Below, in pieces: positions 17,681-27,380 of a stretch of DNA of 64,000 nt. Source of the stretch: Deinococcus sp. Leaf326 (GTDB lineage: Bacteria > Deinococcota > Deinococci > Deinococcales > Deinococcaceae); assembly GCF_001424185.1 (NCBI RefSeq), contig NZ_LMOM01000013.1, positions 15,251 through 79,250 on the forward strand, written 5' to 3'. The position numbers were made by a program, and so were the translations under genes. The notes beneath the pieces are model-generated. The model was not told where the DNA came from, did not search any database, and saw only the letters and a list, made by a program, of their open reading frames with translations. Each line of letters starts with the position of its first letter. The stretch's first letter is position 1.

Positions 17681-18052
17681 TTATTTCTGCCGGTCGAGTC
17701 GCCCCGCCTGCGCCTCGGTCTCCTTCTGTAGGAAATAGTTCAGGGCAGTGCGGATCAGGGCGATGGCTCCCAGCTTGCCGATGTCCTCCCACGACGGCGC
17801 GATGGCCGTGAGCAGGATATCGGCGGCGAGCAGGAATTCCAGCGACACCGCCAGCCAGCGGCCCAGGCCCAGGCGCAGGCTTTCTTTGCGCTCGTCGTCG
17901 TCGCGGTCACGACGGGCGAAGACCAGCAGCGAGCGCCACAGCGCCTCGGCGACGGCCACCGCAATGATGATGGCCGCCGCCAGTTCGGCCGCGTGCGAGA
18001 CGAAGCGCGCGCCGAGCTGCACGTAGGTTTCGAGCTGATCTATGAAGTTCAC
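17681..18052 (-). CDS. DUF1622 family membrane protein
   Basis: 123 residues with three hydrophobic spans at about residues 20-40, 68-88 and 92-108. The pattern LGRWLAVSLEFLLAADIL followed by GAIALIRTALNYFLQKE is characteristic of DUF1622 proteins. The family is widespread and uncharacterised. It starts 23 bases after the HAD phosphatase gene on the same strand and is likely cotranscribed. It converges on recQ with a 34-base gap and no clear hairpin. Confidence 0.8.
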   Translation of the reverse strand: MNFIDQLETYVQLGARFVSHAAELAAAIIIAVAVAEALWRSLLVFARRDRDDDERKESLRLGLGRWLAVSLEFLLAADILLTAIAPSWEDIGKLGAIALIRTALNYFLQKETEAQAGRLDRQK

Positions 18053-18075
18053 TGGAATTCAGGGTCTCGCCGGGA

Positions 18076-18870
18076 TCAGAGGCGCATCGCCAGTTCGACG
18101 GCTTCGCGCAGGCCGCCGTCGTCCACGTGGGCAACCGTGTAGCGGGCGGCGGCCAGGGCGGGGGGTTCGCCGTTGCCCATCGCCACCGGGTGCCCGACCA
18201 CGCGCATGGCCGACACGTCGTTCTCGCCGTCGCCCACCATCATCACGCGCTCCAGTGGAATGCCGTACTGCCCGGCGATGCGGGTCACGGCGCTGCCCTT
18301 GCTGACCCCGGCGCGGGTCGCGCTGATGAACATCACGTCCTGCATGACCGGGCTGCCCGACGGGTGCAGGTCCAGGCCTTCGTGCGGCTCGCCCACCACC
18401 TCGGCCTCCTGTGCGCGCGGCACGACCCACTGCACCCGGACCCGCGTGCCCTGCAGCGACTCGGGCGCGCGCGGCGTGTAGGGCACGCCCAGCAGCGTGG
18501 CGTGACGCCGAGCGTAGTCGCCGGGCTTGGTGACGGCGAATTCGGTATCGGTATAGATCTCCAGCAGGCGGTCCATGGCGTGGGCGTGGGCGATCAGGCG
18601 GGGTAGGGCGTCCTCCGGGAACGCTTCCGAGAGGCTCTTGCCCGTCTCGGCGTTGACCACGCTCGCCCCGTTCTGGAAGACGTGCCAGCCATCGGGGTCC
18701 AGGCGCCGGGCGTAGTCCAGGGCGTTGCCGATGGCCGGGCGGCCGCTGCACAGCGCGACGCGTACCCCCTGGGCGCGCGCGTCCGCCAGCGCCGCCCACA
18801 CGTCGTCCCGCACCACGTTGCCGGTGCCGACCAGCGTTCCGTCTACATCTACACAAATGAGTCCCAACAT
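18076..18870 (-). CDS. HAD-superfamily sugar-phosphatase-like hydrolase (Cof type)
   Basis: 264 residues. Motif I is DVDGTL at residues 8-13, with the nucleophile Asp and acid/base Asp. CSGRP gives motif II, a Lys lies in SKGSAV (motif III region) and [10 protein letters not shown] is motif IV. The length and the large cap between motifs II and III place it in the Cof/IIB group, which dephosphorylates sugar phosphates and cofactors. The real substrate cannot be told. A leaderless TAGACT sits seven bases before the ATG. Confidence 0.9.
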   Translation of the reverse strand: MLGLICVDVDGTLVGTGNVVRDDVWAALADARAQGVRVALCSGRPAIGNALDYARRLDPDGWHVFQNGASVVNAETGKSLSEAFPEDALPRLIAHAHAMDRLLEIYTDTEFAVTKPGDYARRHATLLGVPYTPRAPESLQGTRVRVQWVVPRAQEAEVVGEPHEGLDLHPSGSPVMQDVMFISATRAGVSKGSAVTRIAGQYGIPLERVMMVGDGENDVSAMRVVGHPVAMGNGEPPALAAARYTVAHVDDGGLREAVELAMRL

Positions 18871-18877
18871 GGGCGCC

Positions 18878-18883
18878 AGTCTA
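18878..18883 (-). promoter_or_regulatory. Leaderless -10 box TAGACT
   Basis: TAGACT on the minus strand, seven bases before the HAD hydrolase ATG at 18870. Confidence 0.6.
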
Positions 18884-18974
18884 GGGGGCCGTGGTCGGGC
18901 GACTGGCCGGGCGGGGTGGACAGCTTCTCCTCACGGCTTCTTCACGTCCAGGGGATGTCGGGGTCGGCCGGCGG

Positions 18975-19859
18975 TCAGCGGCGCGGCCAAACGCCCTGGC
19001 GCTCCACCGTGGCGCAGCCGCCGACATGGACGGCCACGACTTGATCGCCGCGTACCTCGACCTCCACCTCAACCTCGCCGGGGGTGCCCAGCGCGTGCCC
19101 CTGGTAGATGACGCCGCAGGCCCGGCCCGAGCGCAGCGGCAGGCGGCCCTGCGCGGCCAACAGGCCCAGCAGGGCGCCGCCCGCACTGCCGGTCACGGGG
19201 TCTTCGGGAATGCCCAGCACCGGGGCGAAGTCGCGCGCGGCGAACCGGGAGACCCCGAGCGGTGCGTAGGCGTACACGCTGTCCACGCCCAGGTGGCGGC
19301 TGAGCTGCGCAATGGCTTCCAGGTCCGGCTCCAGGGCGTCGAGCAGGGCGCTGTCGAGCAGCGGGACGAACACGCTCCACAGCCCCGTGCTCGCGGCGGC
19401 CAGCGGCAGGCCCCGGTGAATCATGCGCGAGTCGAGGCCCAGGGCGGCGGCCAGCTCGGCGCGCCGTTCGCGTTCTACCGGGCGGGACTCGTGGCGCGGC
19501 TGCTCCATCCAGACCTGCCAGGGCACGCCCGCCTCGCACAGCAGTCGCAGCGGCACCCGGCCCATCAGGGTGTCCAGCGCCAGCGCCTCGCCGGCCCAGT
19601 GGCCTTCCTGCGCCAGCAGCAGCCCCAGCGCCACGGTCGCGTGGCCGCAGAACGCCACCTCCTGCGTGGGCGTGAAGTACCGCACCCGCACCAGTTCTCC
19701 ATCCATACGGGTCACGAAGACCGTTTCGGGAGCGCCGACGAAGGCGGCGAGACGCTGCATCTCGCCTTCGGAGAGCCCTGCGGCGTCCAGAACCACGCCC
19801 GCCCGGTTGCCGTGGCCCGGCGTGCGGGTGAAGGCGCTGACCTCGCTGTATAGGGTCAT
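18975..19859 (-). CDS. PhzF family protein (phenazine biosynthesis-like isomerase/epimerase)
   Basis: 294 residues from the ATG at 19859, fixed by a leaderless -10 box; the longer frame from 19910 would overlap the preceding gene. Family marks: [16 protein letters not shown] near the N-terminus, [25 protein letters not shown] in the centre and [16 protein letters not shown] in the second half. PhzF-fold enzymes act as isomerases or epimerases with a catalytic Glu; the ETVFV Glu is in the expected place. No phenazine genes are near, so the substrate is unknown. Confidence 0.9.
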   Translation of the reverse strand: MTLYSEVSAFTRTPGHGNRAGVVLDAAGLSEGEMQRLAAFVGAPETVFVTRMDGELVRVRYFTPTQEVAFCGHATVALGLLLAQEGHWAGEALALDTLMGRVPLRLLCEAGVPWQVWMEQPRHESRPVERERRAELAAALGLDSRMIHRGLPLAAASTGLWSVFVPLLDSALLDALEPDLEAIAQLSRHLGVDSVYAYAPLGVSRFAARDFAPVLGIPEDPVTGSAGGALLGLLAAQGRLPLRSGRACGVIYQGHALGTPGEVEVEVEVRGDQVVAVHVGGCATVERQGVWPRR

Positions 19860-19866
19860 GCGGCCG

Positions 19867-19872
19867 AATCTA
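19867..19872 (-). promoter_or_regulatory. Leaderless -10 box TAGATT overlapping a stop codon
   Basis: TAGATT lies seven bases before the PhzF ATG. Its first three bases are the TAG stop of the LGFP-repeat gene (19872-19870). Confidence 0.6.
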
Positions 19873-21339
19873 GCGCATCGGGTCGCCGCTCCCGCTCCGG
19901 CGCGGTCCACCGTTCCAGAACTGGAGGTCGTCGAGCTGCCCCTGCGCGGCCTGCGCGGCGAGGCGCCCGAGCACGTCCGGCCGGAAGGCCAGCGAGAGGG
20001 CGCCGCCGGGCAGGACGGTCAGGGCCAGGAAGCCGGCCGCCTCGGGCACCTCGAACAGCGCCGCAGGACGACCGAACACGGCGCCGACCCCCTCGCGCAG
20101 CTGCCAGACCGTGCCGTGCGGGTCGGGGCCGTCGGCCTGGAACAGCGCCGGACCGCACAACCGCGCCTGCACCCGCGTCCAGCCGGAGGTGTCGGGCGAC
20201 GGCACTGCCTCGAACAGAAGTGGGAGGTCGGCGGCAAACCCGGAACCGCTCGGGCTTCCCGCTTCTGCCCCACCGGTCAGACGGAAGGTGAGGACCCGGC
20301 CCCGGCTGCGCTGGAAATCGGCGCCGGTGAGCGACACCCCGACCAGGGCCAGGGGGCCGGGCTGGAGGTCGCCGGCCTCCCGGCGCAGGGCCCGGTCGAG
20401 GGCGGCGCGCACCTGCTCGGCGCTCAGACCGGCGAGGGCGGGCGCCGGTGCGCCGGTGTCCGGGGCGAGCAGGACCCCGTTTTGGAAGGTGGCGTAACGT
20501 CGCCGGGGTTGGTGGCCGGTGGTCAGATCGTCGCTCGTGGGATAGCCCAGGGGGCCGCGTTCCCAGCCGGCCGCCCCCCAGGCCTCCCGCAGGGTGCCGC
20601 GCAGCGCCATGGGTCCGGTGTCCGGATGCCAGTACACCGACCCGCCCGTGAAGTGGGCGCAGCGGCCCTGGCCGTCCGGGGTGTGCTGAATACCGGTAAG
20701 GGGCAGGCCGAGGTCGCCGTCAGGGCCACCCAGCGCCCCGTACTTGTCGCGCACGGCTCCGTACAGCTCGTGTGCCCCGCCTGAGGGCGAGAAATACATG
20801 TCGGCGTGTTCGTAGCGCACACGGTGGCCGCCCGGCACCGCCTCGCAGCCCGAGATGGCCGCGCCGGTCAGCCCTACCCCCAGCATCGCGGCGCGGGCGG
20901 CGATGCTGCCGCTGGGATCGGTGTCCAGCGTCACGTTGCTCGCCCACAGCCGGATCTCGGCACCAGGTCCCCCGGCGGGAGGCGGCCCGAGCCGCAGGAC
21001 GCAGGGCCGCGTCTCGCCAGGGGCCAGTTTGAATCGGAAGGTCCGGCCTCCGGGCGCGGCCTGAGCCCCGGCCGCGCCGGAACCCGCCGGCGCCGGTGCT
21101 GTGCCCTCCGACAGCCACGCCTGCCCGCTGAGCTGCACGTGACCGTGGGGAGCGCGGCGGCATACAAGCCTCAGCTCGGCCTGGACCCCGTCGCCGCACA
21201 GGCAGGCCGTGGCCTCCCCGACCACTGAAACCCCTAGCAGCAACGTGCCCGCATGCAGGAGGGGAGGGGGGCCTGCGGCGTCCCGCGGACAGGACGGCGT
21301 GAACCGCATCTCGACCGAATAGTCCACCCTGTTCTGCAT
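19870..21339 (-). CDS. LGFP-repeat-containing protein of unknown role
   Basis: 489 residues from the ATG at 21339, which has AAGGGAG ten bases upstream; the longer frame from 21519 overlaps the MarR gene. The first 170 residues are beta-rich, with several Cys, and no signal peptide. At about residues 215-340 there are LGFP-type repeats, seen as [16 protein letters not shown] and [15 protein letters not shown] with [13 protein letters not shown] and [12 protein letters not shown] between. LGFP repeats occur in actinobacterial wall and secreted proteins. The C-terminal 150 residues fit no family I know. It stops 10 bases before the PhzF gene. Confidence 0.7.
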   Translation of the reverse strand: MQNRVDYSVEMRFTPSCPRDAAGPPPLLHAGTLLLGVSVVGEATACLCGDGVQAELRLVCRRAPHGHVQLSGQAWLSEGTAPAPAGSGAAGAQAAPGGRTFRFKLAPGETRPCVLRLGPPPAGGPGAEIRLWASNVTLDTDPSGSIAARAAMLGVGLTGAAISGCEAVPGGHRVRYEHADMYFSPSGGAHELYGAVRDKYGALGGPDGDLGLPLTGIQHTPDGQGRCAHFTGGSVYWHPDTGPMALRGTLREAWGAAGWERGPLGYPTSDDLTTGHQPRRRYATFQNGVLLAPDTGAPAPALAGLSAEQVRAALDRALRREAGDLQPGPLALVGVSLTGADFQRSRGRVLTFRLTGGAEAGSPSGSGFAADLPLLFEAVPSPDTSGWTRVQARLCGPALFQADGPDPHGTVWQLREGVGAVFGRPAALFEVPEAAGFLALTVLPGGALSLAFRPDVLGRLAAQAAQGQLDDLQFWNGGPRRSGSGDPMR

Positions 21340-21482
21340 GACGGTCTCCCTTGTGGCGCAGTGTGAAGCCGGCGCGCCCCACGCTAGGTACTCGCCCGTT
21401 GCGCGGCCGTTGCAGCCTGCTCCGGGTGCAAGTGTGAGCTGGTCCGGAGTTCTCTTCCCAGGAGGGTTGCAGGGTTGGAAGG

Positions 21483-22004
21483 ATGAGCGTCCGAGACCAC
21501 CCAGCCCCTGGCCCCCCACCCGACCCCGAAGAGCTCGCTCGGCGCCTGGGGCAAGCGGTCCGGGCGATGCACCGCTTGGTGAGCGGAGGCGTCATGCGCA
21601 ACATGCAGGACGAGAAACAGGAGCAGGAACTGTCGTTCTCGCAGGTGGCGGCGCTGCACCAGCTGCGCGACGGCGAGATGACCGTGACCGCCCTGGCCCA
21701 GTGCACCAGCCTGAGCCTGCCGGCCGCGAGCCACCTGGCTGAGCGCCTCGTGCGCCGGGAACTGATCGGGCGGGCCGAGAACCCGGACAACCGCCGCGAG
21801 AAGCTCCTGACCCTGACCGACCTGGGCCGCGATCACCTCGCGCGGATGGACACCGCCTTCAGCGATACCTATGTCGCCCTGTTCGCCCGCGTCAGCCCCG
21901 AACTGCTGGCGGCCACCGAGGCCAACCTGCGCGCCCTGGTCCGTGAGCTCACGTCCGGGCCGCCCGCTGACGCGGCTCCGGGCCCTTCTCCAGAGACGCC
22001 CTGA
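21483..22004 (+). CDS. MarR family transcriptional regulator
   Basis: 173 residues. The winged-helix core runs from about residue 55 to 125: LSFSQVAALHQLRDGEMTV, then the recognition helix LSLPAASHLAERLVRREL and the wing ENPDNRREKLLTLTDLG, all typical of MarR. Dimerisation helices flank it. It is divergent from the LGFP-repeat gene, with 143 bases between the starts, so autoregulation or control of that neighbour is plausible. The start has GGAAGG immediately upstream. Ligand unknown. Confidence 0.9.
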   Translation: MSVRDHPAPGPPPDPEELARRLGQAVRAMHRLVSGGVMRNMQDEKQEQELSFSQVAALHQLRDGEMTVTALAQCTSLSLPAASHLAERLVRRELIGRAENPDNRREKLLTLTDLGRDHLARMDTAFSDTYVALFARVSPELLAATEANLRALVRELTSGPPADAAPGPSPETP

Positions 22005-22207
22005 CCGTCCTCGGGAAAGGGCAATGTCCACCACACGCAGGATGCCGAGCCCCACGGGGCCGCCCCGCCAGAAGGACGCGGAGCTGGTTCTGGTCCACCT
22101 TGAGGAGCAATGTGGCCGCCCACTCCAGAGTCCCGGCCGGCGAGACGAGAGTCATTTTTCTTTGCTGTCCTCTCGACAGCCCGCCCGGCTCCTCATGAGT
22201 AGTGCCT

Positions 22208-22213
22208 TACGCT
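22208..22213 (+). promoter_or_regulatory. Leaderless -10 box TACGCT of gnd
   Basis: TACGCT, seven bases before the ATG at 22221. The remaining gap from 22005 shows no gene. Confidence 0.6.
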
Positions 22214-22220
22214 GACCGCC

Positions 22221-23711
22221 ATGACGCAGACCGTGGCCGACCCTGTCCCGACCCTCACTCCTGTAGCCGATATCGGCGTGATCGGGCTGGCGGTCATGGG
22301 CGAGAACTTGATCCTGAACATGGCGAGCCGGGGCTTTACGGTCGCGGCCTTCAACCGCACGGTGAGCCGCGTGACTGGCTTCACGGCAGGCCGGGCCAGC
22401 GGCAAGACCGTCGTGGGGGCCGAGTCGCTGGAGGGTTTCGTGGGGCTCCTCAAGCGGCCGCGCAAGGTCATGCTGATGGTCAAGGCGGGCGCGCCGGTCG
22501 ACGAATTCATCGCGCACCTGCGGCCCCTGCTGGAGCCGGGCGACATCATCATCGACGGGGGCAACAGCCACCCGGCCGACTCGACGCGCCGCACGCGTGA
22601 GCTGGACAAGGACGGGCTGCTGTTCGTCGGTACCGGAGTCAGTGGCGGCGAGGAAGGCGCCCTGACCGGTCCCAGTATCATGCCCGGCGGCAACCCGGCG
22701 GCGTGGGAGGCGGTGCGCCCCATCTTTCAGGGCATCGCGGCGCGCGTCGCAGACGGCACGCCCTGCTGCGACTGGGTGGGGCCGGAGGGCGCCGGGCATT
22801 TCGTGAAGATGGTGCACAACGGCATCGAGTACGCCGACATGCAGATGATCGCCGAGAGCTACCACCTCCTGCGCGCTCAGGGTGGCCTGAGCGCGCAGGA
22901 GACGGCGCAGGTCTTCGCCGAGTGGAACCGGGGCGAGCTGAACTCGTACCTCATCGAGATCACGGCCGACATCCTGACCAAGACCGACGACCGGACCGGC
23001 GAGCCGTTGGTGGACCAGATTCTGGACGCCGCGGGCCAGAAGGGCACCGGCAAGTGGACCAGCGTGGCCGCCCTGGACGCCGGCAGTCCCGCCGCGACGA
23101 TCACCGAGGCGGTGTACGCCCGCGCCATGAGCGCCCTGAAGGAAGAACGGGTGGCCGCGAGCGCCGAGCTGCGCGGTCCGGCCGCCGTGCCCGTCCCTGA
23201 CCGCGTGGCCTTCGTGGAGGAGGTGCGCCGGGCGCTGTACGCCTCCAAGATCGCGGCGTATGCCCAGGGCTTCCAGCTTCTGCGGCTCGCGGCGGCCGAC
23301 GCCGGCTGGACGCTGGACTTCGGGGCCATCGCCATGATGTGGCGCGGCGGGTGCATCATCCGGGCACAGTTCCTCGACCGCATCAAGGAGGCCTATGCCG
23401 CCGACCCCGCGTTGCCCAACCTGCTGCTCGCGCCCTACTTCCGCGAGGCGGTGGGCGAGCACCAGGAGGCGTGGCGCCGGGTTGTCGCGTCGGCGGCCCT
23501 GGGCGGCGTGCCGGTGCCGGCCTTCGCCAGCGCCCTGGCCTACTATGACGGCTACCGCACGGCCCGCCTCCCCGCCAACCTCATCCAGGCGCAGCGCGAC
23601 TACTTCGGCGCGCATACCTATGAGCGGGTGGACGGCCCGCGCGGCGAGTTCCACCACACCAACTGGACCGGGCGCGGCGGCGATACGGCCAGCACGACCT
23701 ACAACGCCTGA
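22221..23711 (+). CDS. gnd: 6-phosphogluconate dehydrogenase, decarboxylating
   Basis: 496 residues, usual for the long form. It turns 6-phosphogluconate into ribulose-5-phosphate with release of CO2 and NADPH in the pentose phosphate pathway. Motifs: the nucleotide-binding IGLAVMGENLILNMASRGF (Ala in place of the first GxG Gly), NRT, the substrate loop GVSGGEEGALTGPSIMPGG, VKMVHNGIEYADMQMI with the catalytic Lys, and WRGGCIIRAQFLDRI near the C-terminus. It ends with DRTGEP-type and HTNW features normal for the family. Monocistronic from a leaderless promoter. Confidence 0.96.
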   Translation: MTQTVADPVPTLTPVADIGVIGLAVMGENLILNMASRGFTVAAFNRTVSRVTGFTAGRASGKTVVGAESLEGFVGLLKRPRKVMLMVKAGAPVDEFIAHLRPLLEPGDIIIDGGNSHPADSTRRTRELDKDGLLFVGTGVSGGEEGALTGPSIMPGGNPAAWEAVRPIFQGIAARVADGTPCCDWVGPEGAGHFVKMVHNGIEYADMQMIAESYHLLRAQGGLSAQETAQVFAEWNRGELNSYLIEITADILTKTDDRTGEPLVDQILDAAGQKGTGKWTSVAALDAGSPAATITEAVYARAMSALKEERVAASAELRGPAAVPVPDRVAFVEEVRRALYASKIAAYAQGFQLLRLAAADAGWTLDFGAIAMMWRGGCIIRAQFLDRIKEAYAADPALPNLLLAPYFREAVGEHQEAWRRVVASAALGGVPVPAFASALAYYDGYRTARLPANLIQAQRDYFGAHTYERVDGPRGEFHHTNWTGRGGDTASTTYNA

Positions 23712-23794
23712 GCAGCTGCGTGCTGGGGCGGCGGTGACGCGGTCCGCTGCCCTGCCTGGCCCTTCCGCTCAATGGGCCGCCGCCGATCTTTCTC

Positions 23795-23826
23795 AAGGGC
23801 GTCCCTTCTGCCCAAGAAGCGCCGGC
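23795..23826. repeat. Copy A of a short dispersed motif
   Basis: Contains TCAAGGGCGTCC then TTCTGCCCAAGAAGCG. Similar to copies at 32437, 32498 and 49169. Arms GGCG and CGCC could pair. Confidence 0.4.
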
Positions 23827-23904
23827 CGGGTAGAGAATGTCGCCGCAAAAGTGCAGAGATTCCGGCGCCTTCCCAGGAACTCGTCATTCCCGCTGCGACT
23901 TCCC

Positions 23905-23910
23905 TAGACT
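23905..23910 (+). promoter_or_regulatory. Leaderless -10 box TAGACT
   Basis: TAGACT, six bases before the cupin ATG at 23917. Confidence 0.65.
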
Positions 23911-23916
23911 GGCGCC

Positions 23917-24315
23917 ATGACCGTGCCGGAGCCGCTCAATCTCGCCGCCGCCTTTGCCGGCTTCACCGAAACCTACGCGCCGCGCGTCGCGGCCGAACTC
24001 AATGGGCAGATGGTCAAGCTCGCCCGAATTCAGGGCCGTTTCGTGATGCACGCGCACGAGGGCGAAGACGAACTGTTTCTCGTGCAGCGCGGCGAACTCC
24101 TGATGCACTTCGAGGACGGCCCGACCCGCACCGTGCGCGAGGGCGAGCTGCTGGTGGTGCCGCGCGGCGTGCGCCACTGCCCCGACGCCGCCGAGGAGTG
24201 CTGGGTGCTGCTGTTCGAGCCGGCAACGACCGTGAACACCGGCGACGTGGGCGGCGAGCGGACCCGCGATGCTGTCCCTCTGACAGACACCGCACCTCTG
24301 GACGAGCGCGCATGA
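23917..24315 (+). CDS. Cupin domain protein
   Basis: 132 residues forming one small beta-barrel. The metal site is visible as HAHEGEDELFLVQRGEL (two His and a Glu of cupin motif 1) and GELLVVPRGVRHCP (His of motif 2). Such single cupins may be isomerases, dioxygenases or sensors; the sequence does not decide. The stop overlaps the start of the alaX gene by four bases, so the two are translated together. Confidence 0.85.
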   Translation: MTVPEPLNLAAAFAGFTETYAPRVAAELNGQMVKLARIQGRFVMHAHEGEDELFLVQRGELLMHFEDGPTRTVREGELLVVPRGVRHCPDAAEECWVLLFEPATTVNTGDVGGERTRDAVPLTDTAPLDERA

Positions 24316-25520
24316 CCGTGGCCCTGTACCACCGGCCGGGCCAGGACGGGCAGGCCCTGACCTTCACCGCCGAGGTGCGGGCAGTGGGGGAGAGTGGGGG
24401 CACGCCCGAGGTCATGCTCGACCGTACGGCCTTCTACCCCGAGGGCGGCGGCCAGAGCGGCGACGCGGGGCGGCTGGTGTGGGCGGGCGGCGAGGCGGCC
24501 GTCGAGGACACCCGTAAGGACAAGGCCAGCAGCGAGGTGTGGCACCGCCTCGCGCCCGGCGCGGCCCTGCCCCTGCCCGGCACGACCGTGGGCGGTGAGG
24601 TGGACGCCGCGCGGCGTGCCCGCCACATGCAGCGCCACAGCGGCGAGCACCTGCTGGCCCAGGCCTTCGCGCGGGTGAACCCCGCCTTCGAGGTGGCAGC
24701 TGTGAGCATGACCGGCCCCGAGTGTCACCTCGACCTGCGCGGCGACCCAACCGAGGCTGACGTGCGCGCCGCCGAGGCTCTGCTGCGCGTGACCCTGGGC
24801 CGGGACGACCTGACGCTGGAGACGCCTGTCGTGGACGAGGCCGACTTGGACCGCTACCCGCTGCGCCGCGAGACCAAGGTGCGCGGGCAGGTGCGGCTGG
24901 TGATCTTCCGGGACGCGGCGGGCGACTTCTTCGACGTGAGCGCCTGCGGGGGAACCCATGTGCCGCGCGCGGCGCAGGTCGCCCCGGTCGCCGTGCTGCG
25001 CACCGAACGCATCAAGAGTGGCCTGACCCGCGTGACCTTCATGGCGGGCGAGGAGGCGGCCGAGTACCTGAGCGGCGTGTACCGGGGGACGCGCGCGCTG
25101 GCCCAGAGCCTCAGTGTGCCGGTCGACCGGGTGGGTGAGCGGGTCGGCGCCCTGGGAGCCGAGCTGCTCACCCTGCGCGCCGAGGCCGAGAGCCTGCGGG
25201 CCGCGCTCGCCGGGGCGCTGGTGGCGGCCCAGCCCGCCGAGACGCTGGGCACACTGAGTGTGCGCGCCCTGACGCTCCCCGACGCCGCGCTGCTCGCTCC
25301 CGCGCTCGCGGCGGTTCCGGCCGGCGAGGTGCTGCTGGTCCTGGCGCCGGGCGGGCGCTGCGGCGTCGCCTCGGCCACTCCGGCGGTGCGGGCGGGTGAG
25401 GTGCTGCGCGCGGCCCTGGCCGTGACAGGCGGCCGGGGCGGCGGCCGCGCCGAACTGGCCCAGGGGAGCACTGAGGCGCCCGAGGCGTTTTTTGGCGCGG
25501 TGCGGGACGCCCTGGCCTGA
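24312..25520 (+). CDS. alaX: Alanyl-tRNA editing protein, long form with DHHA1-like tail
   Basis: 402 residues from the ATG inside the ATGA overlap with the cupin gene; earlier in-frame starts (from 23772) are rejected because they cross the cupin gene. It hydrolyses tRNA-Ala wrongly charged with serine or glycine. Metal-site motifs of the AlaRS editing domain are HSGEH near residue 113 and CGGTH near 215. FYPEGGGQSGD is the glycine-rich start of the domain. The last 150 residues, ending GRGGGRAELAQGS, match the DHHA1 region of AlaRS. So this is an AlaX-L type protein without the synthetase domain. Confidence 0.93.
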   Translation: MTVALYHRPGQDGQALTFTAEVRAVGESGGTPEVMLDRTAFYPEGGGQSGDAGRLVWAGGEAAVEDTRKDKASSEVWHRLAPGAALPLPGTTVGGEVDAARRARHMQRHSGEHLLAQAFARVNPAFEVAAVSMTGPECHLDLRGDPTEADVRAAEALLRVTLGRDDLTLETPVVDEADLDRYPLRRETKVRGQVRLVIFRDAAGDFFDVSACGGTHVPRAAQVAPVAVLRTERIKSGLTRVTFMAGEEAAEYLSGVYRGTRALAQSLSVPVDRVGERVGALGAELLTLRAEAESLRAALAGALVAAQPAETLGTLSVRALTLPDAALLAPALAAVPAGEVLLVLAPGGRCGVASATPAVRAGEVLRAALAVTGGRGGGRAELAQGSTEAPEAFFGAVRDALA

Positions 25521-25601
25521 AGGGTGCGAGCTGCTCGCGGCTGTCCGGGAAAGCAGGCCGCCCAGGTGAAGGCGTCTTCACCGTCGCCTGACAAATCTGT
25601 C

Positions 25602-25607
25602 TACACT
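25602..25607 (+). promoter_or_regulatory. Candidate -10 box TACACT
   Basis: TACACT, nine bases before the ATG at 25617, suggesting a very short or absent leader. Confidence 0.45.
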
Positions 25608-25616
25608 GAGACGCAC

Positions 25617-27329
25617 ATGAAGAACAACGTTGCATATGTGGGGCTTGCGCTGGTTCTCGGTGGCTGCTCGGCGAACATCGGAGACCTGACCCTCGTTCCC
25701 CCGACCCCTGTCTACCAGAACGTCACCGTGATCGGCGTCAATGACTTCCACGGCAACCTGCTGCCGACGAGCTTCCGGGTGCCCGACCCCGCCGACCGCA
25801 CCAAGACCCTGACGGTGCAGGCCGGCGGCATCGAGACCATCGGCGGCATCCTGGACACGGCGCGCAAGGAAAACCCCAACACTGTGTTCGTGGGCGTGGG
25901 CGACATGACCGGTGCCAGTCCCCTGATCAGCGCCCTGCTGCGCGACGAGCCGACCGTGGACGCCCTGAGCCAGCTTGGCATGGCCGTGAACGTGGTGGGC
26001 AACCACGAGTTCGACAACGGTCTCAAGGAACTCCAGCGCTTCCAGAAGGGCGGCTGCGACAGCAACGCGCCCGAGCGGGCCTGCAAGTTCGAGAACACCT
26101 TCCCCGGCGCGGGCTACTCCTACATCGCCGCGAACGTCATCGACACGGCGACGGGCAAGCCGGTGTTCCCCGCCTACAAGATGGTCACGGTGGGCACGGC
26201 CAAGATCGCTTTCGTGGGCGCGGTCCTCAAGGACACCCCGACCGTCGTGACCCCGACCGGCGTGGCGGGCCTGAGCTTCGAGGACGAGGTCGCCAGCATC
26301 AACAAGGTCATGCCTGAGATCAAGGCGCAGAGTCCCGACGCCATTATCGCGCTCGTGCATCAGGGCGGGTCCAGCACCGACGCCTTCGACGTGGTGAACT
26401 GCAAGACCCTGAGCGGCGACATCGTCAAGATCGCCCAGGGCCTCGACGCCTCCATCGGCGCGGTCATGACCGGTCATACCCACCGGGGCTACAACTGCCA
26501 GATTCCCGGCCCCGACGGCAAGGACCGCACCGTGATCCAGGGCGACTCCTACGGCCACCTGCTCCAGCGCCTCGACCTGCGCGTGGACATCGCCAACCAC
26601 CGCCTGGAGAGCCTGAAGGCCAGCAACGTGGTCGTGGACGCCGCGACCCTGCCCAAGAACGCCGCGATGACCACCCTGGTGAACAAGGCCAAAACCATCA
26701 CCGATCCGCTCGGCAAGCAGGTCGTGGCCACGCTGGGCGTCGAGCAGATCACCCGCACGGCCAACTCGGCCGGCGAGAGCGTGCTGGGCGACGTGATCGC
26801 CGATTCCCAGCTCGCCGCCGCGTCCTCGGCCGCCAAGGGCAGCGCCGTCATCGCGTTCATGAATCCCGGCGGCATCCGCGCCGACCTGCCGGTCAGCGTG
26901 CCCAACCCGGGCAAGACCGTGACCTACGGCGACGTGTTCACGGTGCAGCCCTTCGGCAACATCATGCAGGTCATCACCCTGACCGGCGCGCAGATCAAGG
27001 CCGCCCTGGAGCAGCAGTTCGACAACCCTGCCACTGGCCAGAACCGCATTCTCCAGGTCAGCCAGGGCTTCACCTACACCTGGGACAACGCTGCCGCCAA
27101 GGGCAGCAAGGTCAGCAACGTCCGCCTGAACGGCGTGGCCCTCGACCCGGCCGCCAGCTACCGCGTCACCCTGAACAACTTCCTCGCCGACGGCGGCGAC
27201 GGCTTCACGGCCTTCGCCCAGGGTACGAACCGCACCGGCGGCGACGTGGACCTCGACGCCTTCCAGAACTACCTCAAGGCCAACACCGTCACCCCTGGCC
27301 CGGCCAACCGCATCACCCGCCTGAACTGA
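25617..27329 (+). CDS. 5'-nucleotidase / 2',3'-cyclic phosphodiesterase lipoprotein
   Basis: 570 residues from the ATG that gives a lipoprotein leader with lipobox LGGC (Cys near residue 17). The metallophosphatase domain shows GVNDFHGNL, GDMTGASPL, GNHEFDNG and GHTHRGYNC. The C-terminal substrate domain has NPGGIRADLP, QPFGNIMQV and NNFLADGGDGF. The enzyme removes phosphate from extracellular nucleotides, salvaging nucleosides and phosphate. Codon use is like its neighbours. Monocistronic, with a weak hairpin after the stop. Confidence 0.93.
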   Translation: MKNNVAYVGLALVLGGCSANIGDLTLVPPTPVYQNVTVIGVNDFHGNLLPTSFRVPDPADRTKTLTVQAGGIETIGGILDTARKENPNTVFVGVGDMTGASPLISALLRDEPTVDALSQLGMAVNVVGNHEFDNGLKELQRFQKGGCDSNAPERACKFENTFPGAGYSYIAANVIDTATGKPVFPAYKMVTVGTAKIAFVGAVLKDTPTVVTPTGVAGLSFEDEVASINKVMPEIKAQSPDAIIALVHQGGSSTDAFDVVNCKTLSGDIVKIAQGLDASIGAVMTGHTHRGYNCQIPGPDGKDRTVIQGDSYGHLLQRLDLRVDIANHRLESLKASNVVVDAATLPKNAAMTTLVNKAKTITDPLGKQVVATLGVEQITRTANSAGESVLGDVIADSQLAAASSAAKGSAVIAFMNPGGIRADLPVSVPNPGKTVTYGDVFTVQPFGNIMQVITLTGAQIKAALEQQFDNPATGQNRILQVSQGFTYTWDNAAAKGSKVSNVRLNGVALDPAASYRVTLNNFLADGGDGFTAFAQGTNRTGGDVDLDAFQNYLKANTVTPGPANRITRLN

Positions 27330-27354
27330 TTCTGACCTGAGCGGCTGACGTGGC

Positions 27355-27380
27355 GACCGGATCCTGCGAGGGGTCCGGTC
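27355..27380 (+). terminator. Weak hairpin after the nucleotidase gene
   Basis: GACCGGATCC pairs with GGGTCCGGTC with one mismatch. There is no T-tract. The rest of 27330-27608 holds no gene I can support. Confidence 0.4.

Noticed and set aside
21340..21519. N-terminal extension of the LGFP-repeat protein
   Set aside because: It overlaps the MarR start and its promoter region; the ATG at 21339 has a good ribosome site.
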